Of a stretch of DNA of 57,543 bases, positions 8,192-17,283 are shown piece after piece (position 1 is the stretch's first letter; each line of letters opens with the position of its first letter). Both the position numbers and the translations under genes were made by a program. Source of the DNA: RGIG5579 sp045543495 (GTDB lineage Bacteria > Bacillota > Clostridia > Oscillospirales > SIG627). The DNA lies in NCBI GenBank assembly GCA_045543495.1, contig JAZQMO010000013.1, positions 1-57,543 of the forward strand, read 5' to 3'. Below the pieces are notes generated by a model that saw nothing but the letters and a program-made list of their open reading frames with translations, was not told where the DNA came from and did no database searches.

Positions 8192-9433
8192 TCAATTCTG
8201 GGGATCGGAAAAGAGAAAATCCTCCACCTGACGGGGGGTCACCTCTTGGTTTTTTTCCTCTTTTTTGAATACGTGGGCCAAGCGCTCCACCGCCTCCTGC
8301 GCTTCATCGGGCATACCGAAGGCCGTCAGGCGGAAATACCGCTCGCCGCCGTAGCCGAAGAGGGTGCCGGGGGTCACCACGCAGGCCGCCTCGGACAGGA
8401 TCCGATCAAAGCACTGCCAAGCGCTCATTCCCTCGGGGCACTGCGCCCAGAGAAACGGGCCTCGTTCCCCGCCCACGTGGGGAATTCCTGCGGCGGTAAG
8501 ACCTGCACTCAGGGTGCGGCCCACCTTTTTGATGCGATACAGGATCTTTTTCGTTTCCTCTCGGGCTTCGGGAGAAAAGAGCATCTGCGCCGCCTTTTGC
8601 ATCACAAAGCTGGGAGGCGTTGCGGTGACGGGCTGACGGGCGCAAAACAGCTGAGAGAGCCGCTCCCCTTCTCGGGTCAGACAGGAGGGAATGATCACAT
8701 AGGCGATCTTCAGTTCCCGCACGCCGTAGCCGCTTTCAAAGCTGAACAATTCAATGGCGCAGTCCCTTGCTCCCTCGATTTCATAAATGCTGTGGGGGTA
8801 TGTTTCCTCCTCCAGATACTCGGACAGGGAGGAATCATAAAAGATCACGCTGTCGTGCTCCTTGGCAAAATTTACCCATTTTTCAAGCTTTTCCCGATCC
8901 ATGGCCACGCCCGTTACAGGGTCGGGAGAGGCAAGATAGATCAGATCCACACCCTCGGCGGGGGGATCGGGGCAGAAGCCGTTTTCCGGCAGGGCACGGG
9001 AAAAGGACAGGGTACGACCCATACTCTGCTGCAGCCTCACCTGAGACTGCAGGGCGGGATCGGGGAGGAGCACAGTATTCTCCTGCCCGAAAAGCTGAGA
9101 CAGGCAGGCATTGGCGCTCTCCAGACCGCTGGTAATGAATACCTCACTCTCCGACAGGGTCACCCCGTGGCCCGCAAGGTGCTCCACCACCTCTTTTTTC
9201 AGGCTCTCATATCCGTCCCACGGGCCGGAAAGGCGCACCCCGAAGGGAGAGCCCACCTCGTCCACCGCCCGCTTCATTTCCTCGGTGACCTTGGGCGGCA
9301 GGGGCATATTCATCAGATCCTGATCCAAGCGGATCAGGGTAGCCGAGGGATTGGCGGCCTGAAAATCGGCCACACGACCCGTTACGGAAACGCCCGATTC
9401 GGGCAGAAGCTTGATGTTTTCGTTCAGTTGCAT
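8192..9433 (-). CDS. Aminotransferase-fold protein lacking the PLP lysine
   Basis: About 413 residues from ATG at 9433, chosen for AGGAG eight bases upstream. The fold follows class I/II aminotransferases, closest by eye to the LL-diaminopimelate aminotransferase type (RLDQDLMNMPLPPKVTEEMKRAVDE, YESLKKEVVEHL, FITSGLESA). Key residues are altered. Where relatives have SFSKT(A)G...R with the PLP lysine, this has LFSFESGYGVRELKIAYVIIP with no Lys at that place. The SPNNPTG motif is replaced by SPDPVTG, losing the Asn that contacts PLP. The Asp and Tyr motif is YDSSLSEYL. This points to a non-catalytic or altered protein. It lies 13 bases after the HtrA-like gene in the same operon. Active aminotransferase cannot be excluded without structure. 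Confidence 0.7.
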   Translation of the reverse strand: MQLNENIKLLPESGVSVTGRVADFQAANPSATLIRLDQDLMNMPLPPKVTEEMKRAVDEVGSPFGVRLSGPWDGYESLKKEVVEHLAGHGVTLSESEVFITSGLESANACLSQLFGQENTVLLPDPALQSQVRLQQSMGRTLSFSRALPENGFCPDPPAEGVDLIYLASPDPVTGVAMDREKLEKWVNFAKEHDSVIFYDSSLSEYLEEETYPHSIYEIEGARDCAIELFSFESGYGVRELKIAYVIIPSCLTREGERLSQLFCARQPVTATPPSFVMQKAAQMLFSPEAREETKKILYRIKKVGRTLSAGLTAAGIPHVGGERGPFLWAQCPEGMSAWQCFDRILSEAACVVTPGTLFGYGGERYFRLTAFGMPDEAQEAVERLAHVFKKEEKNQEVTPRQVEDFLFSDPQN

Positions 9434-9446
9434 GCTTTCTCCTTTC

Positions 9447-10331
9447 TCAGGCCACGCCGCTCCCCAGCATTTCATTCACAAGGGTATATACGGCGTTGAT
9501 GGAGACCACGGCCGTCAGAGAGCCGTAGGGACTCTCAATGGCATCGGTGCAGATCCCCACGGTATTCCCCGCCTCGTCGATACAGGGGGCGCCCCACAGG
9601 GAGGCGTTGGGGGGAACGCTCAAATAGGCCACGGGCACGGAAATGGGAAGATTGCCCTCACCGGTGCGGATCACCGTATCCAAAGCGGCCACATTGCCCG
9701 ACAGGGCGGTGCCGAGAAATTCCTTGCCGTAGACCGCACCCACGGCGGTGAGGGTCTCCCCTCTCTCCACGAAGGTGAAGTTCCCCGCAGACACGTAAGT
9801 CAGGCCGTAGGCCCCGTCCAGCTTCAAAAGCGCCAGACCCAATTCCTTCTGCACTCCCGCAAGAGCGGCATTGTAGCCGAAGGCCTCCTGATAGATGCGG
9901 AAGGCGGTATTCTCCTGAACAAGGTTGGAGGAGCAAAGCACATAGCCCTCCTCGGCAATGATAAAGCCCGTACCGTAGCGAACCGTTCCGTCCTCACTGC
10001 CGGCGGCCACCGTCACAAGGCTGGAATCCAATTCCTTTAAGGCTTCCTCCAAATCCTTGGGAGAGTCGGAAAGCTGAGCCTGACTGGGGACACGAATGGT
10101 GCCGTCCGACTCAAGGCCCGGCTCCTCCTCGGGGAAATAATCCCCTCGGATCAGGGAGACGATCCCCAAGACCGCCGGCAGAAGAAGCACCGCCACCAAC
10201 GCAATATACAGGGTATGGCTCCAGCTTTTCTGATTCTTTTCCTGACGCCGCTGATACTCATCACGGGTCAGATACCCGCCGAAGGAATTGATCTCTTCCT
10301 CCTCTTTGGGCGGGATTTTCTTCTCGTTCAT
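9447..10331 (-). CDS. Membrane-anchored HtrA-like pseudoprotease
   Basis: 294 residues. A charged cytoplasmic N-terminus is followed by one membrane segment (about 40-62, ALVAVLLLPAVLGIVSLI) and an extracellular trypsin-fold domain like HtrA/DegP. GTGFIIAEEGYVL matches the HtrA start. All three catalytic positions look replaced: the NHVV histidine motif is SSNLV, the D(I/V)AVLK aspartate motif is LGLALLK, and GNSGGP is SLWGAP. No PDZ domain follows. So the fold appears kept but proteolysis should be absent. ATG at 10331 follows AAAGGTTGTGAAGCA. It sits directly after the histidine kinase gene and may be a sensor partner or substrate-binding accessory; this is inference. Confidence 0.75.
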   Translation of the reverse strand: MNEKKIPPKEEEEINSFGGYLTRDEYQRRQEKNQKSWSHTLYIALVAVLLLPAVLGIVSLIRGDYFPEEEPGLESDGTIRVPSQAQLSDSPKDLEEALKELDSSLVTVAAGSEDGTVRYGTGFIIAEEGYVLCSSNLVQENTAFRIYQEAFGYNAALAGVQKELGLALLKLDGAYGLTYVSAGNFTFVERGETLTAVGAVYGKEFLGTALSGNVAALDTVIRTGEGNLPISVPVAYLSVPPNASLWGAPCIDEAGNTVGICTDAIESPYGSLTAVVSINAVYTLVNEMLGSGVA

Positions 10332-10346
10332 TGCTTCACAACCTTT

Positions 10347-11810
10347 TTATTTGTTTTTTTCCGTGTTTGTCAAGGGCAGGGAGAACACGAAGCGGGTAAA
10401 TTTTCCCACACGGCTCTCCACCCAGATCTCCTCCGAGTGGGCATCGATCACGCTTTTGGCGATAAACAGCCCAAGGCCCATTCCCTTTTTGTCAAGACCT
10501 CGGCTTCGGTCGGACTTATAAAAGCGCTCAAACAAATGGGCAAGCTCCTCCTGCGGGATCCCATCGCCCGAATTTTCAACGGCAAAGAGGGCCTTTTTAT
10601 CCATTTGGGTGATCTTCACCGAAAGGGAGCCGCCCTCGGGGGTGAATTTTACCGCATTGTCCACAAGATTATAGATCACACGGCTGATGGAATCCACATC
10701 GGCAAGAACGGTCATGGAATCCTCCGTGCTTTCAAAGGACACCCGGATCTTCTTTTCCTCCAGCCTTCTCTCAAAGGAAAGGAGGGTGATGCGACCCACC
10801 TCGCACAGATCCATGGGCTCAAACCTGTATTTCTTTTCCCCTGCGGTCATACGGCTGGTTTCCAGAAGGGTCTGCACCAAGCGGGAAAGCCGATTCACCT
10901 CATCCAAAACGATCTTGAAATAATGGCCGTACCTTTCGGGGGGAATGATGCCGTCGGCCATGTGCTGAATAAAGCCGCCGATGCTGGTCAGGGGGGTTCT
11001 CAGATCGTGAGCCACGTTGGACACGAAGCTCTGACGGATCTTCTCATTTTTCTCTGCCGTTTCCGCCATTTCGTTAAAGGAGCGCACCAAGGGAGTCACC
11101 TGACCGCCCTTTTTCTCGTCCAGCCTCAAGGAGAAATCGCCCCGAGAGGTCTTTTGTGCGGCACGGTTCATGGAGGAAAGGGGCTTAAAATAATCCCGAT
11201 AGGAAAGATAACAAACCAGAAGAACGGCGGCAAATAAAATACCGATACACAAAAGGCACGCCGTCAAAACGGCCCTTGTTACCTCCGTCCCCTCATCCGC
11301 AGGGAGGGACAGAAGCACCACGCCCACTCTCTGTCGGTGGGTCTCGGAATGCTCCTTTTCCAAAAGCAGTACCCGCACCAGCCGCTCCTCGGAATAGAAC
11401 AGGTCCAGATCGGTTTTGACCACCGTGCCCTCACGGGCAAGCTGCGTGCCCTCTCTCATTCCCGCACCGCTCACGGCGCTTTTGGGGGCGGCGTGGGTGG
11501 AAAAGAGAACCTTCCCCGCCGAATCCGCCAGAACGATCTCCATGGCGCTGTCACGGGTCTGACTGAAAAAGCTCTCCTTGAGCAGAGTGCTTTTCTCTTC
11601 GATCAAATACTGAAAATCCTGCTGGGTGATCTCCATAAAGGCGGTAATGTCCTGATTGATGCTTCCCGCACTGCGGTGGAGCATCTCCTCCGACTGCGCC
11701 TGAAAATAAGCCCGAAAATAGCCGGTGAAAAAGAAGCTCGCCACCGCAAAAGACAGGGCAAGGCCGCAAAGCAAAACGGCGGCGTATCGCAAGAATGCCT
11801 GTTTCTTCAT
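10347..11810 (-). CDS. Sensor histidine kinase
   Basis: 487 residues. Two membrane segments (about 9-30 and 178-202) flank an extracellular sensor domain of about 145 residues. A HAMP-type linker follows, then the HisKA domain with the phosphorylated His in NVAHDLRTPLTSIGGF (about residue 268). The HATPase domain shows the N box IYNLVDNAVKFTPEGG (about 377), G1 GDGIPQEELAHLFERFY and G2 GMGLGLFIAKSV. It phosphorylates the response regulator encoded upstream. Translation starts at ATG 11810 behind only a weak GGTAG. The T run of a terminator-like hairpin ends 11 bases before the start codon, so kinase expression must depend on read-through. Confidence 0.93.
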   Translation of the reverse strand: MKKQAFLRYAAVLLCGLALSFAVASFFFTGYFRAYFQAQSEEMLHRSAGSINQDITAFMEITQQDFQYLIEEKSTLLKESFFSQTRDSAMEIVLADSAGKVLFSTHAAPKSAVSGAGMREGTQLAREGTVVKTDLDLFYSEERLVRVLLLEKEHSETHRQRVGVVLLSLPADEGTEVTRAVLTACLLCIGILFAAVLLVCYLSYRDYFKPLSSMNRAAQKTSRGDFSLRLDEKKGGQVTPLVRSFNEMAETAEKNEKIRQSFVSNVAHDLRTPLTSIGGFIQHMADGIIPPERYGHYFKIVLDEVNRLSRLVQTLLETSRMTAGEKKYRFEPMDLCEVGRITLLSFERRLEEKKIRVSFESTEDSMTVLADVDSISRVIYNLVDNAVKFTPEGGSLSVKITQMDKKALFAVENSGDGIPQEELAHLFERFYKSDRSRGLDKKGMGLGLFIAKSVIDAHSEEIWVESRVGKFTRFVFSLPLTNTEKNK

Positions 11811-11820
11811 AAATTCTACC

Positions 11821-11859
11821 TAAAAAATCCCCTCTCCCCCGTTTCGGAGGAGAGAGGAT
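11821..11859 (-). terminator. Terminator-like hairpin between response regulator and kinase genes
   Basis: On the minus strand, a 15-base stem with two mismatches (CCTCTCTCCTCCG with CGGGGGAGAGGGG) around AAA, then TTTTTT. It lies between two genes that should be co-transcribed, so it is best read as a partial terminator or attenuator that lowers kinase relative to regulator. Confidence 0.75.
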
Positions 11860-11886
11860 CCGTTGTTTTCTTGGCGACTCCTCCGA

Positions 11887-12573
11887 TCAAAGAAGCTCGA
11901 ATTTGTAACCCACACCCCAAACGGTCTTCAGAACCCACTTGTCGCTGATGCCGTCCAGCTTTTCTCTCAATCGCTTCACATGCACGTCTACGGTTCTGGA
12001 GTCACCCAAATAATCAAAATCCCAAACCTTATCCAAAATCTGATCACGGGTGAACACACGGTTGTAATTGGAGGCGAGGAAATACAAAAGCTCCAATTCC
12101 TTGGGGGGAACATCCACCACCTTGCCGCAAAGCTTCAATTCGTATTTCTGCTTGGAAATTTCAAGATTGTCAAATTTGATGACCTCATCCGTATTGAAAT
12201 TTTCCTTGGTGTTATAGCGGCGGAGCACCGCCTTGATGCGGGCGGCCACCTCCTTGGTATCGAAGGGCTTGACGATATAGTCATCCGCACCCAATTCCAA
12301 GCCGAGCACCTTATCGAACACCTCGCCCTTGGCGCTGAGCATGATCACGGGCTTCGCGCTCTGCTCACGGATCTCACGGCAGACCTGCCACCCGTCCTTT
12401 TTGGGCATCATCACATCCAGCAAGACCAAATCCGGCTCAAAGATCCGAAACAGATCCACTGCTTCGGCGCCGTCGGATGCACACTTGATATCGTACCCGT
12501 CATTTTCCAGATACAATTTTAAGATCTCGCAAATATTCAGATCATCATCTGCTACAAGAATTTTGGTTGCCAT
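11887..12573 (-). CDS. OmpR/PhoB-family response regulator
   Basis: 228 residues from ATG at 12573, chosen over the upstream in-frame start because AAAGGGG lies nine bases before it. Receiver domain: acidic pair DDD near residues 8-10, phosphorylated Asp in LVLLDVMMPKKDGW (about 52), Ser in VIMLSAKGE (about 80) and Lys in DDYIVKPFDTKE (about 102). C-terminal winged helix DNA-binding domain ends with the typical SRTVDVHVKRLREKL and VWGVGYKFEL. It is the first gene of the unit with the sensor kinase, and has its own consensus promoter. Target genes are not identifiable from the sequence. Confidence 0.94.
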   Translation of the reverse strand: MATKILVADDDLNICEILKLYLENDGYDIKCASDGAEAVDLFRIFEPDLVLLDVMMPKKDGWQVCREIREQSAKPVIMLSAKGEVFDKVLGLELGADDYIVKPFDTKEVAARIKAVLRRYNTKENFNTDEVIKFDNLEISKQKYELKLCGKVVDVPPKELELLYFLASNYNRVFTRDQILDKVWDFDYLGDSRTVDVHVKRLREKLDGISDKWVLKTVWGVGYKFELL

Positions 12574-12619
12574 CTGCGACCCCTTTCTCGAAAACACAAA
12601 AACTGTCTATTTTTGATAA

Positions 12620-12648
12620 ATTGTAACACAAGTTTTGCGAAAATGCAA
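12620..12648 (-). promoter_or_regulatory. Sigma-A promoter of the two-component operon
   Basis: On the minus strand, TTGCAT, 17-base spacer, TACAAT, about 45 bases before the regulator ATG. Confidence 0.75.
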
Positions 12649-12670
12649 TAGAAAGTTCATTTCCCCTTTA

Positions 12671-13750
12671 TCAGACCATATGGCTGAGGGCAGAAATGTC
12701 CAATGAGTCCAGATATTCCTGATCCAAAGTATAGCCATCCTTCTCATCCAAAACGAGGGCCAATTTCTTGGCGTTGACCAAGGTTTCAATGATGGCGTCC
12801 TGATCCTTTTCGTAGTAATCCATATCGAGCGCCTTGCGGGAGAGGAGATAGACTCCCTCGTCAGTATCCACTCGGCAGAGCTCCCCTTCCTTCATTTCAA
12901 AGGCCTTTTTCTCTGCCTCGGCATTGACAAAGCCTCCTTCACGGAAGGTGTAGCCGGCACGGGCAGACTCCTCGGTAACGGGAATGTCGGAATGCTCCAA
13001 GCAAAGGGCAGAAAAATCCTCTCCTGCCTGAAGGGCGGCAAAAACGGATGCGGCCAGATCCTCCTTCTCCTTCTTCTCCGCCTCGGGCAGGATCACGGTC
13101 TTGCCGTTGGGATAGGTCTTATTCTTGGTATTGATGAAAAGGCAGTCTACGGTGATGTACTGATCCTTAAAGTATTTCTTGGCGTTCTCCGTGCCGATGG
13201 CCATTTTGCCGCCCTCTCCGAAGAGCAGCTCGTTGCCCTGCCAGGCAAGGTTCTGAATGTAGTTATACTGCAGGATCTGATCGTAATCGGTGCCGTATTT
13301 GGCCATATGCTCATTGAACTTCTTTTTGGTCTCAAAGCTTGCCACGATCTCATCAAAATCCGCCTGAATGGCCTTTTTCTGCTCGGCAGAAAGCTCATAC
13401 CCCTGACTTATGGCGTACTGTGCCAGATAAAGGCTTGTCTGCACCGATTCGATCACCTCCATTTTCAGGGAGGTGGCAACGGTGGTGCCGTCCTTGGCCT
13501 TGGCCGACCAGAGAGCGGCGTTATCCTGCAGCTGAGAGGAGGACACCTTGGTGGAATCAAGGCCGTAGGCCTCATAGAGATAATTGGTCTTTTCCACGCT
13601 GCACAGATACCGGAAAATGGCACGGCTCACCGAAAGCTCCCCATAAGAGATGCAGGCGCTCTTCTCCACGGAGGAGCAGCCCGCCAGAGTGGGCAGAAGG
13701 GTGGTCAGAACCAGCAAAAGGCAGGTCAAAAGGCGAATTTGTTTTTTCAT
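12671..13750 (-). CDS. PrsA-like peptidyl-prolyl isomerase lipoprotein
   Basis: 359 residues from ATG at 13750, preceded by AAGGAAATAAGAAA. The upstream 27 in-frame residues overlap mfd and lack a start signal. The signal ends in a lipobox, LPTLAGC. The middle is helical like the SurA/PrsA chaperone region. A parvulin-type isomerase domain follows in the C-terminal third (SARAGYTFREGGFV...AFEMKEGELCRVDTDEGVYLLSR). Such proteins help exported proteins fold on the outer face of the membrane. The gene lies four bases after the mfd stop and ends the rny-ymdB-mfd unit, a placement that need not mean a shared pathway. Confidence 0.8.
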   Translation of the reverse strand: MKKQIRLLTCLLLVLTTLLPTLAGCSSVEKSACISYGELSVSRAIFRYLCSVEKTNYLYEAYGLDSTKVSSSQLQDNAALWSAKAKDGTTVATSLKMEVIESVQTSLYLAQYAISQGYELSAEQKKAIQADFDEIVASFETKKKFNEHMAKYGTDYDQILQYNYIQNLAWQGNELLFGEGGKMAIGTENAKKYFKDQYITVDCLFINTKNKTYPNGKTVILPEAEKKEKEDLAASVFAALQAGEDFSALCLEHSDIPVTEESARAGYTFREGGFVNAEAEKKAFEMKEGELCRVDTDEGVYLLSRKALDMDYYEKDQDAIIETLVNAKKLALVLDEKDGYTLDQEYLDSLDISALSHMV

Positions 13751-13754
13751 TTTC

Positions 13755-16700
13755 TTATTTCCTTTCCGTTTCGGAATTTGTAATATCTTGCAAAAAGCCC
13801 TCCAGATGATGCAAAAATTCACGGACGGCAAAAAGGGGCTTCTCTCCCTTTTTCAAGGTCAGAGTCACGCTCTTTTTCCCCGTGAGAGACAGGGTCAGGC
13901 GGGAGGCATACACCGCCGACAGGAGCAGAAGGGCCTCCTCGGATACCCTTTGAAAGGCAAAACAGATGCGATCCGAGGCCTGATGGATCTTCTCGCACCC
14001 CAAGGACTCCGCAAGGCTGCGCAAGAGAGACACCTGAAAGAGGTTTTCTGTCTGACGGGGCACGTCCCCGAAGCGATCCAGCATTTCATCCATCAGGTCG
14101 GCGGCATCCTCCTCGGTCTTGAGAGAGGCGATCTTGCGGTAGATCTCCATACGCTCGGCGGGATAGGGCACGTATTGTTCGGGAATGTAGCCGTCAATGC
14201 TCAGATCCACGGTGCACTCGATCTCGGGCTCGGCTTTCCCGCCCTGCTCCTCCAAAACAGCCTCCTCCAGGATCTTCATATACAGATCGTATCCCACGCT
14301 GTCAAGATGCCCCGACTGCTCGGCACCCAAGAGGTTTCCTGCCCCTCGGATCTCAAGATCCCGAAGGGCGATCTGAAAGCCTGAGCCGAAGCGGGTGTAT
14401 TCCCGAATGGCCTCCAATCTCTTGGTGCTGATCTCGCTGAGCACCTTCCCTCTCCGATAGGTGAAGAAGGCAAAGGCTCTGCGATCCGAGCGGCCCACAC
14501 GCCCTCGGATCTGATGGAGCTGAGACAGGCCGAAATGGTCAGCATCCTCCACAATGAGGGTATTGGCATCGGGCAGGTCCACGCCCGTTTCCACAATGGT
14601 GGTGCACAGGAGAATATCGATCCTGTGATCCATCATATCCTTCCAGATATCGGAAAGCTCATCCTTCTCCATTTTTCCGTGAGCCACAGCAATGGAGGCC
14701 TCGGGAAAGGCTCTTTGGAGAGCGGGAAGGCGGTAGTTTAATTCTTCAATGTTGTTGTGGAGGTAAAACACCTGACCCGAGCGGCGAAGCTCTCGCCGTA
14801 TGGCCTCCTCCACAAGGCCTCGGTCGTATTCCAAAACATAGGTCTGCACGGGGAAGCGATCCTCGGGAGCCTCCTCCAACAGGCTCATATCCTTGATGCC
14901 CCCAAGGGCCATATTCAGCGTGCGGGGAATGGGGGTTGCGGTGAGGGTGAGCACATCCACCCCACGGGCGATCTCCTTTAATTTTTCCTTGTGGGTCACG
15001 CCGAATCGCTGCTCCTCGTCAATGACAAGAAAGCCCAGATCCGCAAAGCGCACATCCTCCTGAAGCAGGCGGTGGGTACCAACGAGAATATCCACCTGAC
15101 CGCAGGCAAGGCGCTCCAGGATCTTCTTTTGCTCCTTTTTGGTCACAAAGCGGGAGATCATTTCCACCCGCACGGGATACCCCTTGAAGCGGGAAAGGAT
15201 GGTCTGATAGTGCTGCCAGGCCAAAATGGTGGTGGGAACGAGAATGGCGGCCTGCTTATTGTCCATCACGCATTTGAACACCCCTCGCAGGGCCACCTCG
15301 GTCTTGCCGAAGCCCACATCGCCGCACAAGAGGCGATCCATGGGCACGCTCTTTTCCATATCGGCCTTGATCTCACGGGTGGCTTGCAGCTGCCCCTCGG
15401 TCTCGCCGTAGGGGAAGGCCTCCTCAAACTCCGCCTGCCAGGTGGTATCGGGAGAGAAGGCGTAGCCTCGGCTCTGTTGGCGCTGAGCGTAGAGAAGGGT
15501 CAGTTTTTTGGCAATGTCACGGGCGCTCTTTTTGGCGCCGGTTCTGGCCTTTTGCCAGTCGGTTCCCCCGAGGCGGTTCAGCTTCAGATCGGCGCTGTCG
15601 CTTTTGGGGCCGATGTATTTGGAAACGTGATCCAGATTGGAGCAGGGAACATACAAAACATCCGAGCCGTGGTAGGCGATCTTAATAAAATCCTTTTGGG
15701 TGCCGTCGGCACTCTTCATTTTTTCCACACCGCGGAACACACCGATGCCGTGGCCGGAGTGAACCACGTAGTCCCCCACGGCAAGGTCTGTATAGGAAAG
15801 GATCTTCTTTTTGGCGCTTTTTTCCGTAAATTCACGGCGCTTTTTCTTTTTTACCACGCCGCCCTCGGCAAGATCCGTTACGAGGGCAAAGCGGGAATCG
15901 GACAGTTCAAAGCCCCCTGTCACCAAGGTGGCCATGGGAGCGGAGCGGGACAGGATCAGCGTTTCCCCTTGGGGCAAGTTCTCCTCCCTGCCGCTGACCA
16001 CGCGGGCGGGGATGCCTTGGGCTTGAAAATGCTCCGACAGGGTCTGACAGGCCATGGAATTTTCGCACAAAACAGCGGTGGTATAGCCATCCGCCTCAAG
16101 CTCCGAGAGACGCTCGGAAAGCTCGGGGAGATTGCGATAGGAGGCGGCGGAGGAACGGGTGCGGAAGGAAAAGATGCCGCTGGGGGCAAGGGGGCTTTTT
16201 CCCCCGAAGAAATTTTCCATCAAGACCGTTCTTTTTTCACCGAGACGGGAAAGGACCCCGTCAAAGGATTCCAAAAGCTCCATTTTTTCAGGCAGAAGGG
16301 GGGTGCGACCCGATTCCAACAGGCCCGAGAGCTCCTCCTCCAAAAAACGCTCTGCCCGCAAAAGGGATTCCTTGCCTGCATTTTGATCGTAGAGAAAGAC
16401 GATCTCCTCTCCCACATAATCCAAAAGGGTAGCGAAGCGGTACACCAGAGGCAAAAACAGATCCTTGGGCAGATCCATTCCGTTTTCCTCCCGCTCCAGA
16501 AGGGAACGCAAAAAGACCCGCTTCTCCTTTTGGGCGGGGGCGCTTTTTTCGATTTCTTCTTGTAAATAGGCTCGGATCACCTGCCGATCCTCCCCTGTGA
16601 ACAGGATCTCCTCGGCGGGGGTGATCTGAAGGGAAAAGAGGTTTTCCGTTCGGCGCTGGGTGACGGGGTCAAAGGAGCCCATCGCGTCGATCTCATCTCC

Positions 16701-17282
16701 GAACAGCTCAATGCGCACGGGGCTTTGAGCGGTGGAGAGGAACACATCCACAATGTCTCCACGGGTGGCAAACTGCCCCTGCCCCTCCACTCGGTCGCAT
16801 TTTTCATAGCCCGAGCGCAAAAGGCACGAAACCAATTCCTCCTTGGAGACCGTGTCCCCCACGGCGAGGGTTCGGGTAAAGGAGCCGAACACCTCCGGCG
16901 GGAGGGTCGCCTGACAGGCGGCCTCGAAGGTGGTGACGATCACATCAAAATCCCCTGTGGCAAGGCGGCCAAGCACCTCCAGTCGGGTCAGGGAAAAATC
17001 ACGGCTGGCGGCATCCATCTGCACCAGAGAAAAATCTCGGGGCGGGAAAAAAAAGCTCCGCTCAAAGACCGAGGACAGAGCCTTGGCAAGAAGGGCCGCC
17101 CGCCTCTCATCGGACAGAAGGAGAATGGCCTTTTCCCCGCTCTCCTCCACCACGGCGGCGGGAAACAGAGAGGCAAGAGAGGAGGCAACGCCCGAGACCA
17201 AAACGGGCTTTTTTTCTTTTTTCAGGGCAGAAAGAAGGGGATAAAAATCCTTCTCCCCCTTGAGAACAGCACTCAGGAGCAT
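13755..17282 (-). CDS. mfd: Transcription-repair coupling factor Mfd
   Basis: 1175 residues from ATG at 17282 with GGAGGAAAAATAGA upstream; the longer frame overlaps ymdB. Domain order is canonical: UvrB-like N-terminal module (about 1-400), RNA polymerase interacting domain (YVVHSGHGIGVFRG at about 500), helicase with Walker A GDVGFGKTEVAL (about 653), motif Ia VPTTILAWQHY, DEEQRFG (about 752) and TATPIPRTLNMAL, then helicase C-terminal lobe with QIRGRVGRSDRRAFAFF and the TRCF domain. It removes RNA polymerase stalled at lesions and recruits UvrA. Starts two bases before the ymdB stop region, so it is translationally linked to ymdB. Confidence 0.97.
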   Translation of the reverse strand: MLLSAVLKGEKDFYPLLSALKKEKKPVLVSGVASSLASLFPAAVVEESGEKAILLLSDERRAALLAKALSSVFERSFFFPPRDFSLVQMDAASRDFSLTRLEVLGRLATGDFDVIVTTFEAACQATLPPEVFGSFTRTLAVGDTVSKEELVSCLLRSGYEKCDRVEGQGQFATRGDIVDVFLSTAQSPVRIELFGDEIDAMGSFDPVTQRRTENLFSLQITPAEEILFTGEDRQVIRAYLQEEIEKSAPAQKEKRVFLRSLLEREENGMDLPKDLFLPLVYRFATLLDYVGEEIVFLYDQNAGKESLLRAERFLEEELSGLLESGRTPLLPEKMELLESFDGVLSRLGEKRTVLMENFFGGKSPLAPSGIFSFRTRSSAASYRNLPELSERLSELEADGYTTAVLCENSMACQTLSEHFQAQGIPARVVSGREENLPQGETLILSRSAPMATLVTGGFELSDSRFALVTDLAEGGVVKKKKRREFTEKSAKKKILSYTDLAVGDYVVHSGHGIGVFRGVEKMKSADGTQKDFIKIAYHGSDVLYVPCSNLDHVSKYIGPKSDSADLKLNRLGGTDWQKARTGAKKSARDIAKKLTLLYAQRQQSRGYAFSPDTTWQAEFEEAFPYGETEGQLQATREIKADMEKSVPMDRLLCGDVGFGKTEVALRGVFKCVMDNKQAAILVPTTILAWQHYQTILSRFKGYPVRVEMISRFVTKKEQKKILERLACGQVDILVGTHRLLQEDVRFADLGFLVIDEEQRFGVTHKEKLKEIARGVDVLTLTATPIPRTLNMALGGIKDMSLLEEAPEDRFPVQTYVLEYDRGLVEEAIRRELRRSGQVFYLHNNIEELNYRLPALQRAFPEASIAVAHGKMEKDELSDIWKDMMDHRIDILLCTTIVETGVDLPDANTLIVEDADHFGLSQLHQIRGRVGRSDRRAFAFFTYRRGKVLSEISTKRLEAIREYTRFGSGFQIALRDLEIRGAGNLLGAEQSGHLDSVGYDLYMKILEEAVLEEQGGKAEPEIECTVDLSIDGYIPEQYVPYPAERMEIYRKIASLKTEEDAADLMDEMLDRFGDVPRQTENLFQVSLLRSLAESLGCEKIHQASDRICFAFQRVSEEALLLLSAVYASRLTLSLTGKKSVTLTLKKGEKPLFAVREFLHHLEGFLQDITNSETERK

Positions 17283-17283
17283 T

